DNA from: Rhizobiales bacterium 65-79 | GTDB lineage: Bacteria > Pseudomonadota > Alphaproteobacteria > Rhizobiales > Rhizobiaceae | NCBI GenBank assembly: GCA_001896885.1 | Contig: MKRJ01000038.1 | Location: 62,001 to 126,000 of the forward strand | Reading direction: 5' to 3' | Length of the DNA: 64,000 bases | In this document: positions 8,434-16,557 of the stretch, piece by piece | Layout: every line of letters begins with the position of its first letter | Numbering within the stretch: position 1 is the stretch's first letter | Notes under the pieces: generated by a model | The model's input: the letters and a program-made list of their open reading frames with translations, nothing else | What the model was told of the DNA's origin: nothing | Database searches by the model: none | Made by a program: the position numbers and the translations under genes

Positions 8434-8564
8434 TTTGCCCTGAAGGCGGCTCGGATGGCAGCTTCGCGCCCCCCTTGCGGTCGCGGTCACCCACCGCTTC
8501 GTATCCCAAAAGCGGACGTCGCCGCGTACTGGCGGCACTGCACCAAACAGCTTGTGAGCTGAAT

Positions 8565-9539
8565 TTAGTACAGGCCGGCAGCGCGAGCCCGCAGCTTGGC
8601 CATGGCAACGACGGCGTCGAGCATGGGCGTGCAGATGCCGCGCTCCGCGGCGAAGGCAAGCGGCACGCTCATCAGCGCGTCAATTTCCATTGCCCGCCCG
8701 CGTAGAAGATCCTGGGCCACGCTGGGAAGGTGGACCCTGCCGCGCCCAGACCTGATCGCCGCTTCCATGTCGACGCCGTTCTTGCGCCCCATCGCCCTCC
8801 CGATCGCAATCGTCTCATAGCCGATCGCGCGGGCGAGCGCGCTGCAGCCCTCGTCCGCGAAGAGTATGTTGGAACGCGCGCCGGTGAGCATCGCCAGCGG
8901 TCCGTCCATGAGGTTGCCGACCAGCTTGTCCCAGATGGCGTCGCGGATGTTTGGCGCGATCGCGGCTTCGATGCCGCCTGCGGCTAAAAGGTCACGGCAC
9001 TCCTTCAGACGGGCATCTGAGCTGTTGTCAGGACGGCCGAGCAAAATACGGCGTACGGTTCCTGTCACGCGGATGCGCCCCGGCATCTCCACGACAGCGG
9101 CGCAGCGCACGACCCCGCCGACGACGCGCCGCGGACCCACCGCATCCCACAAGGCTCCGCGTGGATCGATCAGCGGCAGGCGGCGCCCTTCGTCCGGTCC
9201 GCCATGGCCGTGGAAGTACCACCACGGCACGCCGTTCATTAGGAAGGCCACGGCGGTTTCCGCATCAAGCAGCGGCGCTATCGAGGCAGCCACTGCCGGC
9301 AGAGAAGGCGCCTTGACAGCCACTACGACGAGATCCTGCGGGCCGAGATCGGCTGGCTCGTCGCTGGCTGGAAGTGGGGCAATCCAATTGTCGGCATCGA
9401 TGGCAATGCGCAACCCATTCTCGCGGATTGCCTCCAAATGGGCGCCCCGCGCCACGACGCTCACCTCGGCGCCGGCGCGATGAAGGACGGCGCCGACCAG
9501 ACCGCCGATCGCTCCGGCTCCGAAAATCGCGACGCGCAT
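8565..9539 (-). CDS. Ketopantoate reductase family (PanE/ApbA-like)
   Basis: A 324-residue NAD(P)-dependent reductase with an N-terminal Rossmann motif GAGAIG at residues 7-12 and the ketopantoate reductase pattern (VVAVKAPSLPAV, and DAIWDKLVGNLM near the middle with the family's conserved Lys). Length fits PanE (about 300). It follows add by 14 bases on the same strand and so is probably co-transcribed from the operator-bearing region at 10574-10689. Because it sits in an accessory operon rather than with panB/panC, it may reduce a 2-oxo acid other than ketopantoate. The symbol panE is therefore withheld. Confidence 0.75.
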   Translation of the reverse strand: MRVAIFGAGAIGGLVGAVLHRAGAEVSVVARGAHLEAIRENGLRIAIDADNWIAPLPASDEPADLGPQDLVVVAVKAPSLPAVAASIAPLLDAETAVAFLMNGVPWWYFHGHGGPDEGRRLPLIDPRGALWDAVGPRRVVGGVVRCAAVVEMPGRIRVTGTVRRILLGRPDNSSDARLKECRDLLAAGGIEAAIAPNIRDAIWDKLVGNLMDGPLAMLTGARSNILFADEGCSALARAIGYETIAIGRAMGRKNGVDMEAAIRSGRGRVHLPSVAQDLLRGRAMEIDALMSVPLAFAAERGICTPMLDAVVAMAKLRARAAGLY

Positions 9540-9553
9540 CGGCGGAGGCTCCT

Positions 9554-10573
9554 TCAGTCGGCAGAAGCGTTAGCCGCTTGATGGAGCCGCTCGACAAAGT
9601 CCTCATTTTCCCTCTCCGGGAGAAAAGCGGCCTCGAAGCTGTTGCGGAGGAGCTGCACGATGTCGGCGAAACCCATGCCGAGTTCGCCGACGCAGAGCTT
9701 GAGGATGTCGCCCAGATAGGCGCCGAAATAGGACGGATCGTCGGAGTTCACCGTGACCTTCACGCCGCGCTCGAACAGCGCCTTCAGATTGTGCTCGGCA
9801 AACGAACTGAACACGCCCAGGCGGACGTTGGCCATCGGACAGACCGTCAGGGGGATGGCTTCCCGAACCAGCCGATCGACGAGGCCTGGATCGTCCGCTG
9901 CACGAACGCCATGATCGATGCGCTTGACCTTCAGAAGATCCAAAGAATCACGGACATAGGCTGCCGGCCCCTCCTCGCCGGCATGGGCGACGACCGGATA
10001 GCCGAGATCGCGACAATGCGCGAAGAGACGCTCGAAATGCTGCGGCGGATTCCCGAGTTCCGCGCCGGCGAGACCGAATCCGGCGATCTCGTGCCGCCAG
10101 GGCTCGGCCATATCGAGGATGGGAAAGGCTCCTTCCTCAGGCAGGTGGCGCTGGAACAGCGGGATCAGCTTGAGCGACATGCCGAAGCCGCCGCGCGCGC
10201 TCTCGAAAGCGCGCAAGACGCCGCGCATCATCGTGTCGAACCCGATGCCGCGCCCGAGATGCGCCTGCGGACTGATGAAGAGTTCGGCATGGACGATCCC
10301 GTCGGCATGCGCGCGCCGCAGATAAGCGTCGGTCACGGCGAAGAAATCGTCCTCGGTGACGATGACCGAGAGGCCGCGGTAGAAGACGTCCAGAAATTCC
10401 TTGAGGTTGCCGAACCGGTAGGCGGCTCGCGCTTCCTCGACGCCGCGCCATGGCAGGGCGATGCCGTTGCGGCGCCCGAGGTCGAGCATCATTTCCGGCT
10501 CGATCGAGCCCTCGATGTGCATGTGGAGCTCCGCCTTGGGCAGCCGGTCGATTGCCGCGAAAACATCCTTCAT
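9554..10573 (-). CDS. add: Adenosine deaminase (or adenosine-deaminase-like)
   Basis: A 339-residue metal-dependent deaminase. Features: HMHIEGSIEP near residues 17-26 (first two Zn ligands), HAGEEG (Zn His and catalytic Glu), KRIDHGVRA (His) and VNSDDPSYFG (Asp pair). The length fits bacterial Add. It would convert adenosine to inosine in the cytoplasm; an adenine or other purine deaminase role cannot be excluded. The start is preceded by AGGAGG. The gene reads away from acuI, and the operator TAGACGACCGGTCTA at 10596-10610 lies 23 bases before its start, so the TetR regulator may control it too. Its link to CoA-ester catabolism is not obvious. Confidence 0.8.
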   Translation of the reverse strand: MKDVFAAIDRLPKAELHMHIEGSIEPEMMLDLGRRNGIALPWRGVEEARAAYRFGNLKEFLDVFYRGLSVIVTEDDFFAVTDAYLRRAHADGIVHAELFISPQAHLGRGIGFDTMMRGVLRAFESARGGFGMSLKLIPLFQRHLPEEGAFPILDMAEPWRHEIAGFGLAGAELGNPPQHFERLFAHCRDLGYPVVAHAGEEGPAAYVRDSLDLLKVKRIDHGVRAADDPGLVDRLVREAIPLTVCPMANVRLGVFSSFAEHNLKALFERGVKVTVNSDDPSYFGAYLGDILKLCVGELGMGFADIVQLLRNSFEAAFLPERENEDFVERLHQAANASAD

Positions 10574-10595
10574 CCCGGCCTCCTGCCAAAATATC

Positions 10596-10610
10596 TAGAC
10601 GACCGGTCTA
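10596..10610. promoter_or_regulatory. TetR-type operator, copy 1 (add/acuI divergent region)
   Basis: TAGACGACCGGTCTA: TAGAC and GTCTA arms around a 5-base spacer, with a nested GACCGGTC palindrome. An identical copy, again preceded by CTAGAC context, lies at 11716-11730 directly before the TetR gene. The 15-base identity between two promoter regions flanking acuI supports a real operator of the adjacent AcuR-like protein. TetR-family sites with TAGAC/GTCTA arms are known in NemR-type systems. Confidence 0.7.
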
Positions 10611-10689
10611 TTACTGAGCTAGTTTGCGCGCCGCGTCAATTGGTTGGGAGCGTCCGCCCGACCCTCGTCTTGCAGGTCAGGAGCATGTG

Positions 10690-11667
10690 ATGAGAGCAGT
10701 CGTCGTCCGCAATGAGAATGGTGCCTTTTCAAGCGGCATCGAGGACATCCCGCCCGCCGAGGGCACAGGGACGACGATCGGGGTGGCGTACTCGTCGCTC
10801 AACTACAAGGATGCCTTGACACTTACGAACCGATCGCCGATCGTGCGCGCCTGGCCCATGATAGCCGGCATCGACGGCGCGGGAAGCGTGATCGACGGCG
10901 GCGGCGGCTCGCTTCAGGCAGGGGCCCCGGCTGTCGTCACGGGCTGGGGTCTTGGCGAAAGAAGGTGGGGATGCTTCGCCGAACGGGTGAGCGTGGAGCC
11001 CGACTGGCCGACGCCGCTGCCGGCCGGCCTGACGCCCCGCGAAGCGATGGCATTCGGCACGGCCGGGCTGACGGCGATGCTGTGCGTGATGGCGATCGAA
11101 CGGCATGGCGTGCGGCCCCCGGACGGTCCCGTGCTGGTCACCGGTGCCGCCGGCGGAGTCGGCGGTATGGTGCTTATCTTATTGAAAAAGCTTGGATATG
11201 AAACCACGGCATCGACCGGCCGAACGACGGAAGCGGATTATCTTTCCGACCTCGGCGCGACGAGTGTGATCGATCGCGCCGAGCTTTCCTCGCCAGGCAA
11301 GCCGTTGATGAAGGAGCGTTGGTCCGCCGTCGTGGACAGTCTCGGCAGCGTCACTCTGGCCAACGCCTGCGCCTCGACGCGCTACGGCGGCGTCGTTGCC
11401 GCATGCGGGCTTGCGCAGGGCATGGACTTCCCCTCTTCGGTGGCGCCCTTCATCCTGCGCGGCGTGACGCTGGCGGGGATCGACTCGGTCATGGCGCGCC
11501 CCTCCCTTCGCGCCGCCGCATGGAGCCGGATCGCGGAACTCATCGACAGGGAAGCGATCGGGCGCATGGTCCGCGAGATCGAGATGGCGGAGCTGTTCGA
11601 TGCCGCACAAGAGCTTCTGGCCGGCAAGGTGCGGGGTCGGCTGGTCGTGCGGATCGGATCTTCCTGA
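10690..11667 (+). CDS. acuI: Acryloyl-CoA reductase (NADPH), AcuI/YhdH family
   Basis: A 325-residue medium-chain dehydrogenase/reductase. It matches the AcuI/YhdH pattern along its length: SSLNYKDALTLT near residues 35-46, IAGIDGAGSV, VVTGWGLGERRWG, GTAGLTAMLCVMAIE, VTGAAGGVGGM (nucleotide fold), YGGVVAACGLA, and the ending GRLVVRI. There are no Zn ligands, as in AcuI. The family reduces acryloyl-CoA to propionyl-CoA and so detoxifies acrylate from dimethylsulfoniopropionate or 3-hydroxypropionate routes. The ATG at 10690 is chosen because AGGAG lies about 8 bases before it and homology starts there; the frame is open from 10624. It pairs with the AcuR-like regulator downstream, as in Rhodobacter. 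Confidence 0.85.
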   Translation: MRAVVVRNENGAFSSGIEDIPPAEGTGTTIGVAYSSLNYKDALTLTNRSPIVRAWPMIAGIDGAGSVIDGGGGSLQAGAPAVVTGWGLGERRWGCFAERVSVEPDWPTPLPAGLTPREAMAFGTAGLTAMLCVMAIERHGVRPPDGPVLVTGAAGGVGGMVLILLKKLGYETTASTGRTTEADYLSDLGATSVIDRAELSSPGKPLMKERWSAVVDSLGSVTLANACASTRYGGVVAACGLAQGMDFPSSVAPFILRGVTLAGIDSVMARPSLRAAAWSRIAELIDREAIGRMVREIEMAELFDAAQELLAGKVRGRLVVRIGSS

Positions 11668-11705
11668 GGAAGGGCGATCGGAGAAACCCAACGGCAAAAA
11701 TGCTG

Positions 11706-11732
11706 TTGACGATTCTAGACGACCGGTCTAAT
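11706..11732 (+). promoter_or_regulatory. Candidate acuR promoter
   Basis: TTGACG at 11706-11711 and TCTAAT at 11727-11732 (five of six matches to -10) are separated by 15 bases, shorter than usual. The operator at 11716-11730 overlaps both the spacer and the -10, which fits autorepression. Transcription would begin about 11738-11741, at or beside the second ATG of the gene. Confidence 0.4.
11716..11730. promoter_or_regulatory. TetR-type operator, copy 2 (before acuR)
   Basis: TAGACGACCGGTCTA, identical to 10596-10610. It ends 4 bases before the first possible ATG of the regulator gene at 11735, leaving no room for a ribosome-binding site. Its position implies that AcuR controls its own operon. 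Confidence 0.7.
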
Positions 11733-11734
11733 AG

Positions 11735-12355
11735 ATGCGCATGGAAACGGCTGAACCGCTCAAATCCCGGACACGCAACGACACGCGGGCGCGGCTCGTC
11801 CATGTCGGGACGGAAATCCTGTCGGAGAAGGGCTTTACCAGCACCGGGCTGGAGGAGATCCTGGAAAAGGCCGAGGTCCCCAAGGGGTCTTTCTACCACT
11901 ATTTCGGGAGCAAGGCGAAGTTCGGCTTCGCCGTCATCGACAATTACGAATATCTCTGGGCGCAGAAGCTGACGCGGCTGCTCCGCGATCCCGCCGTGCC
12001 GCCGCTGGAGCGGATCGACAACTACATCTCCGAGGGCGTGCGCGGACTGGAGAAATACGCGTTCCGGCGCGGCTGCCTGATCGGCAACATGGGCCAAGAG
12101 ATGGCGGCGCTGGACGAGGAGTTCCGCTTCCGCATCCTCAAGGTCTTTGCGTCGTGGGCCGACTATCTGGGCGACTGCCTGGCGGAGGCGAAGCAGCGTG
12201 CCGACCTGCCGGCCGACTTCGACGTCGGCGAAGCCGCGCGGTTTTTCTGGTTCGCCTGGGAAGGGGCGGTCCTGCAGGCCAAGCTCGAGCGCTCGGTCGC
12301 ACCGATCGAGCGGTTCCGCAGGGTGATGTTCAAGTATGTGCTGACGGGGGCCTAG
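11735..12355 (+). CDS. acuR: TetR/AcrR-family repressor, AcuR-like
   Basis: A 206-residue TetR-family protein. The helix-turn-helix covers about residues 25-65 with VPKGSFYHYFGSKAKFG. The ligand domain carries RRGCLIGNMGQEM and FWFAWEGAVLQAKLE, both close to the AcuR pattern (in AcuR: RRGCLVGNLGQEM and WIGWEGAILRAKLE). AcuR represses acuI and responds to acrylate in Rhodobacter. The gene lies 67 bases after acuI and begins the run acuR-synthetase-crotonase-SBP-ATPase-permease. Either ATG, 11735 or 11741, may be used. No Shine-Dalgarno is visible because the operator sits there; leaderless translation from 11741 is possible. Confidence 0.8.
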   Translation: MRMETAEPLKSRTRNDTRARLVHVGTEILSEKGFTSTGLEEILEKAEVPKGSFYHYFGSKAKFGFAVIDNYEYLWAQKLTRLLRDPAVPPLERIDNYISEGVRGLEKYAFRRGCLIGNMGQEMAALDEEFRFRILKVFASWADYLGDCLAEAKQRADLPADFDVGEAARFFWFAWEGAVLQAKLERSVAPIERFRRVMFKYVLTGA

Positions 12356-12400
12356 CGGCCAGCGAAACCTCGTCGATCGCGTTTCGGGAGGATATGCGTC

Positions 12401-14566
12401 GTGCTGTTGCCGGTCCAAGGGATGAGCGGACATCCGCTCGACGTATTGATGGCCCCGCGCTCCATCATGGTGCTCGGCGCCTCTCCTCGGGAAGGCGCGC
12501 TCGGCAACACCGTCGTCAAGAACCTCATCCAGTCCGGCTACAAGGGAGAAATCCATCCGGTCCATCCGACCGCGCCCGAAGTGTGCGGCATCGCCGCCTT
12601 CGCAAGCGTTTCGGCGATCCCACGCCCGGTCGAGTGCGCGGTCGTCTGTCTGTCCGCCGACAAGGTTCTTTCCGCTCTCGATGAAGCGGCCACCCATGGA
12701 GTCGGGGCAGCCGTCATATTCGCCAGCGGCTTCGCCGAGACGGGTGCGGAGGGCGCCGCCCGGCAGCACGCGCTCAGCGAACTCGCCGAGCGCACGGGCA
12801 TGAAGATCTGCGGCCCAAACTGCCTCGGGCTCGCCAATATCCACCAGAGCATCCCACTTTACAGCGCCGCCTTGCCGGAGACGCTGGAGAAGGGCGACGT
12901 CGCGGTGCTGTCGCATTCCGGCTCCGGCTGCATCGTGCTCAGCAGCACGGGCCGCTTCGGCATCAGCCATCTCGTTTCGGTCGGCAACGCCGCCGTGGTC
13001 GACGTCGACCAGTATCTCGACTATCTCGCCGACGACGATGCCACGCGTGTCGCGGCGCTCTTCATCGAAACGATCCGCAATCCGGAAGCCTTCGCGGCCG
13101 CTTCCCTGCGCATGCGTGAAGCCGGCAAGGCGGTGGTGGTGCTGAAGGTCGGGCGTTCCGACATGGGCGCCGCCGCGACCGCCGCCCATACCGGTTCGCT
13201 CGCCGGCGCGGCCGCCGTCTATGACGATTTCTTCCGGCGCTGCGGGGTTGTCGCGGTCGAGGATATCGACGAGCTGGTCGAGGCGGTCGAGCTCTTGCGC
13301 GCAATGCGCCGGAAGCCGACCGGCAAGGGCATCGCCGTGCTCAATGTCAGCGGCGGCGAGATCGCGCTTACCTGCGACGTCGCACAGCGCATCGGCCTCG
13401 ACCTGCCGGAACTGTCGCAGGCGACGAAGGCAAGGCTGCAGGAGATCCTGCCGAGCTTCGGCCATGCCGCCAATCCGCTCGACGTGACCGGCGTGGCGGT
13501 GTTCGACATGGCCATGTACGGAGGCGCGATCGAGGCCCTGGCGAGCGATCCGTCGGTCGCGCTGGTGGCAGTCTCCCAGGATTGCCCGTCGGCGATCGGA
13601 AAAAAGCAATCGCAGACCTATGGAGCGATCGCCGATACGGTGGCGCGGCTCAGCCCCTCCCTTCCCCGTCCCGTGGTCTTCTACAGCAACGTCGCCGGCG
13701 GCATTCATCCCCGCATCGCCGAACCTCTGCTAGCTGCCCGCGTGCCGGTGCTGCAAGGCGCGCGCGCCAGCCTGCTCGCCATCAAGCGGTTTCTAAATCA
13801 GAACGACGCCGCGTTCGACGACGAGCGGCCCCGTATCGCGGCGGACCCGAAATGGATTGCGCGTTTCGCCATGGGCGAGCCGCTGACGGAACGCGAGGCG
13901 AAACAATTCCTCGGCGATGCCGGCCTGCCGGTGACACGCGAGGCACTCGCGACCTCCGCCATCGAGGCGCGCGACATGGCCGCCAAAATCGGCTTCCCCG
14001 TAGTGCTGAAGGTCGAGTCGGTCGACCTGCCGCACAAGAGCGATGTCGGCGGCGTCAGGCTCGACCTGCGCACGACCGAAGCGGTGGAAGCGGCCTATGA
14101 GGAGATCGTCCGCAATGTCGGGGCGAAGGCGCCTCGAGCCCGCATCGGCGGCGTGCTCGTCCAGGAGATGGCTGGAAAGGGAACGGAGGTCATTGCCGGG
14201 CTGACGCGGCAGGACCCGTTCGGCATGGCGGTCGTCGTCGGCGCCGGCGGCGTGCTGGTCGAGTTGATCGGCGACAGCGCACTGGCGCTCGCCCCGATCT
14301 CTCCCGAACGCGCCCGCGACCTCGTCGCCGGGACAAAGATCAACAAGCTGCTAGCCGGCTATCGCGGCGCGCCGGCCGGCGACGTGGCGGCGCTGGCCCA
14401 GCTTCTGTCCCGGCTTTCGGACATCGCGGTCGCTTATGGGGACGTGCTCGAGGCGGTGGACCTCAACCCGGTTCACGTCGGCGTCCAGGGAAGCGGCGTA
14501 CGCATCCTGGACGCCTTGATCATACCGCGCCGCGGCGCAGCCATCCAAACGGGAGAACAAGCGTGA
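12401..14566 (+). CDS. NDP-forming acyl-CoA synthetase (fused alpha/beta, acetate-CoA ligase type)
   Basis: A 721-residue fused synthetase. The CoA-binding Rossmann domain comes first (VLGASPREGALGN, residues 24-36), then GPNCLG (138-143) and SHSG (171-174). His263 in AAHTGSLAG is the expected phospho-histidine. A C-terminal ATP-grasp domain covers about 480-715 (VVLKVESVDLPHKSDVGGV). It would activate a carboxylic acid to its CoA ester using ATP, giving ADP and phosphate. The GTG at 12401 is chosen because GGGAGGA lies 8 bases before; the ATG at 12422 is an alternative. It follows acuR by 45 bases and overlaps the crotonase gene by 4. Related enzymes act on acetate, propionate, pimelate and ferulate, so the acid is not fixed. 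Confidence 0.85.
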   Translation: MLLPVQGMSGHPLDVLMAPRSIMVLGASPREGALGNTVVKNLIQSGYKGEIHPVHPTAPEVCGIAAFASVSAIPRPVECAVVCLSADKVLSALDEAATHGVGAAVIFASGFAETGAEGAARQHALSELAERTGMKICGPNCLGLANIHQSIPLYSAALPETLEKGDVAVLSHSGSGCIVLSSTGRFGISHLVSVGNAAVVDVDQYLDYLADDDATRVAALFIETIRNPEAFAAASLRMREAGKAVVVLKVGRSDMGAAATAAHTGSLAGAAAVYDDFFRRCGVVAVEDIDELVEAVELLRAMRRKPTGKGIAVLNVSGGEIALTCDVAQRIGLDLPELSQATKARLQEILPSFGHAANPLDVTGVAVFDMAMYGGAIEALASDPSVALVAVSQDCPSAIGKKQSQTYGAIADTVARLSPSLPRPVVFYSNVAGGIHPRIAEPLLAARVPVLQGARASLLAIKRFLNQNDAAFDDERPRIAADPKWIARFAMGEPLTEREAKQFLGDAGLPVTREALATSAIEARDMAAKIGFPVVLKVESVDLPHKSDVGGVRLDLRTTEAVEAAYEEIVRNVGAKAPRARIGGVLVQEMAGKGTEVIAGLTRQDPFGMAVVVGAGGVLVELIGDSALALAPISPERARDLVAGTKINKLLAGYRGAPAGDVAALAQLLSRLSDIAVAYGDVLEAVDLNPVHVGVQGSGVRILDALIIPRRGAAIQTGEQA

Positions 14567-15375
14567 AGTACGAGAATATCATCGTCGAGGTGAAGGACCG
14601 GGTGGCGACGCTGACGCTGAACCGACCGGCCAAGATGAACGCCCTGAGCGACGGGCTGCTGATCGACATGCAGAACGCACTGGACGAGATCGAGCACGAC
14701 CGGTCGATCCGGGTGCTGATCCTGACCGGCGCCGGCAGGACGTTCTGCGCCGGCTTCGACCTGTCGCCGCGCGAGCATCCGCTGACGTCCGTCTATGACT
14801 GGCGCGACCACGTCAAGCTTGGCAACGATACATGGTTCAGGATCTGGCGCTCCCGCCTTCCGGTGATCGCCGCGGTCAACGGCTATTGCCTCGGCGGTGG
14901 CTGCGACCTCTCGATGGTGTGCGACTTCACGATCGCGGCGCACGACGCCGAATTCGGCGAGCCGGAGATCCAGTTCCAGTCGGCTCCACCCTTCTTCATC
15001 ATGCCCTGGGTAGTGCCGATGAAGCGCGCCAAGGAGCTGCTGCTCACCGGCGGGCGGGTCAATGTCGAGGTTGCCGAAAGGATCGGCCTGATCAACCGAT
15101 CGGTTCCCGCCGACAGGCTGATCGAGGAAGCCAACAAGCTGGCGCGTCAGCTCGTCAAGATTCCGCCGCCGGCCATGGAGCTGAACAAGAAGGGCATCAA
15201 CCAAGGCTACGACATTCGCGGCTTCTCCTCGACCATCGAATACGGGGCGGAGATATTCGCGCTGACCCAGCTCTCGGAATCCGAGGAATCGAAGGAGTTC
15301 TTCGCCGTGGCCGCAGAGAAAGGCCTCAAGGCCGCGTTCAAGTGGCGGGACGAAAAATTCGCGTTGCAGGAATAG
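14563..15375 (+). CDS. Enoyl-CoA hydratase/isomerase (crotonase) family
   Basis: A 270-residue crotonase-fold protein. Oxyanion-hole segments are FCAGFDLS near residues 64-71 and NGYCLGGGCDLS near 106-117. FGEPEIQF near 131-138 carries the Glu at the position used by hydratases. It starts with GTG overlapping the synthetase stop (GTGA), so the two proteins are made together and likely act in sequence: acid to CoA thioester, then hydration of the double bond. With AcuI present, hydration of acryloyl-CoA to 3-hydroxypropionyl-CoA (the AcuH-type step) is one reading. A phenylpropenoyl-CoA hydratase-lyase (FerB-like, paired with an NDP-forming FerA) is another. Confidence 0.8.
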   Translation: MKYENIIVEVKDRVATLTLNRPAKMNALSDGLLIDMQNALDEIEHDRSIRVLILTGAGRTFCAGFDLSPREHPLTSVYDWRDHVKLGNDTWFRIWRSRLPVIAAVNGYCLGGGCDLSMVCDFTIAAHDAEFGEPEIQFQSAPPFFIMPWVVPMKRAKELLLTGGRVNVEVAERIGLINRSVPADRLIEEANKLARQLVKIPPPAMELNKKGINQGYDIRGFSSTIEYGAEIFALTQLSESEESKEFFAVAAEKGLKAAFKWRDEKFALQE

Positions 15376-15438
15376 CGCCAACTCGACGAGAAAAAAGAAC
15401 GAGGGGAAACAACTCTGCTCAAATGGAAGGACAAGAAC

Positions 15439-16557
15439 ATGCTCGGAAAGAACAGACTGATACGCCGCGCCGCGCTGGCTTTGCTGACGGGCGCTATGTC
15501 CATCACGCTCCTGGTGCAGGCACCGGGCCAGAGCGAGGCGAAGGAACTCAAGAAGGTCAAGATCGGGGTCGCCACGACCTTCCTGGGGATCACCTATCCC
15601 TGGCTGATGATGCCGCAAGCGCTTGGCTACTGGAAAGACGAAGGGTATGACGTGCAGGTGCTGCCGATCGGCGGCTCGCTCCAGGTCATCCAGCAGATGG
15701 TCGGAGGCGGCGTGGACATCGGCCAGATCAATGCCAGCGCGCTTATCCAGAGCAAGGACACCAACGACATCCAGATGCGGGCGTTCATGACCAACGGCGT
15801 GGTGGACAGCGCCATCGCCGTCCTGTCCGACTCGCCGATCAAGGACGTCAAGGACCTGAAGGGCAAGAAGATCGGCGTCTTCAACCTCGCCAGCGGCCAT
15901 ATCCCCTTCCTGAAGGCCTATCTCAGCGCCAACGATATCGACCCGGACAACGGCGTGCAGCTCATCTCGGTCGGATTCGGCGCCTCCGCCGTACAGGCGT
16001 TGCGCTCCGGCCAGGTCGATGCCTTGGATTTCTGGGCCTCCGCCAACGCCATCTTCGAGAATGCGGGCCTTTCTCTCCGCCGCATCGCCGATCCCAAATG
16101 GCGCGCTTTGCCTGATTTCTCCATGGTTGCGATGCAAAGCGAAATCGATCAGCATCTTGACGTGCTGGAGGCGATCGCCCGCGGCGCGGCCAAGGCTTCC
16201 CTGTTCGCCGCCACCAATCCCGATTGCGTGCGGAAGGTGCAATGGAAGAATTGGCCAGATACCAAGCCGACCGGCAGCAGCGACGAGGCCACTCTCGCCA
16301 AATGGGACATCAACTCGCTGCAGGCCCAGCTCGACAGCATGAAATCCGCGCGTGAGATCAACCCTTCCAAGCTGTGGGGGCAAACGAGCGCTGACGGATA
16401 CGGGCGCATGCAGGATTTCTTCAAGGAAACCGGACTGGTCCAGAAGACCGTACCGAACAAGGATCTGGTGATCACGGACCAGGCCTTTTTCGAGCGCGTC
16501 AACAAATTCGACCATGATGCAGTGGTCGCCAGCGCCAAAGCATGTGACATAAAATGA
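15439..16557 (+). CDS. ABC transporter substrate-binding protein, NMT1/TauA-like
   Basis: A 372-residue periplasmic binding protein. A signal peptide occupies about residues 1-35 (ALALLTGAMSITLLVQA). The mature protein shows the NitT/TauT pattern: KIGVATTFLGITYPWLMMPQ, ALGYWKDEGYDVQVLPIGGS, GGGVDIGQINASAL, KGKKIGVFNLASGHIPFLKA and SGQVDALDFW. It follows the crotonase by 63 bases and overlaps the ATPase gene by 4 bases (ATGA). The linkage suggests that it captures the acid activated by the synthetase. It differs clearly from the binding protein at 4090-5109, so the two transporters have separate ligands. Confidence 0.88.
   Translation: MLGKNRLIRRAALALLTGAMSITLLVQAPGQSEAKELKKVKIGVATTFLGITYPWLMMPQALGYWKDEGYDVQVLPIGGSLQVIQQMVGGGVDIGQINASALIQSKDTNDIQMRAFMTNGVVDSAIAVLSDSPIKDVKDLKGKKIGVFNLASGHIPFLKAYLSANDIDPDNGVQLISVGFGASAVQALRSGQVDALDFWASANAIFENAGLSLRRIADPKWRALPDFSMVAMQSEIDQHLDVLEAIARGAAKASLFAATNPDCVRKVQWKNWPDTKPTGSSDEATLAKWDINSLQAQLDSMKSAREINPSKLWGQTSADGYGRMQDFFKETGLVQKTVPNKDLVITDQAFFERVNKFDHDAVVASAKACDIK

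Larger units (their letters stand above)
7996..8564. other. Region between the two catabolic modules
   Basis: No intact gene. It holds the PEP-mutase-family remnant (8054-8236, plus strand) and the integrase remnant (8293-8433, minus strand), then about 130 bases before the end of the panE-like gene in which I see nothing recognisable. The two remnants of unrelated genes in opposite orientation suggest an old recombination junction. Confidence 0.6.

Noticed and set aside
11540-13708. 722-codon minus-strand frame opposite acuR and the acyl-CoA synthetase
   Set aside because: His/Arg/Asp-rich antisense translation without any domain; the plus-strand genes explain the region.
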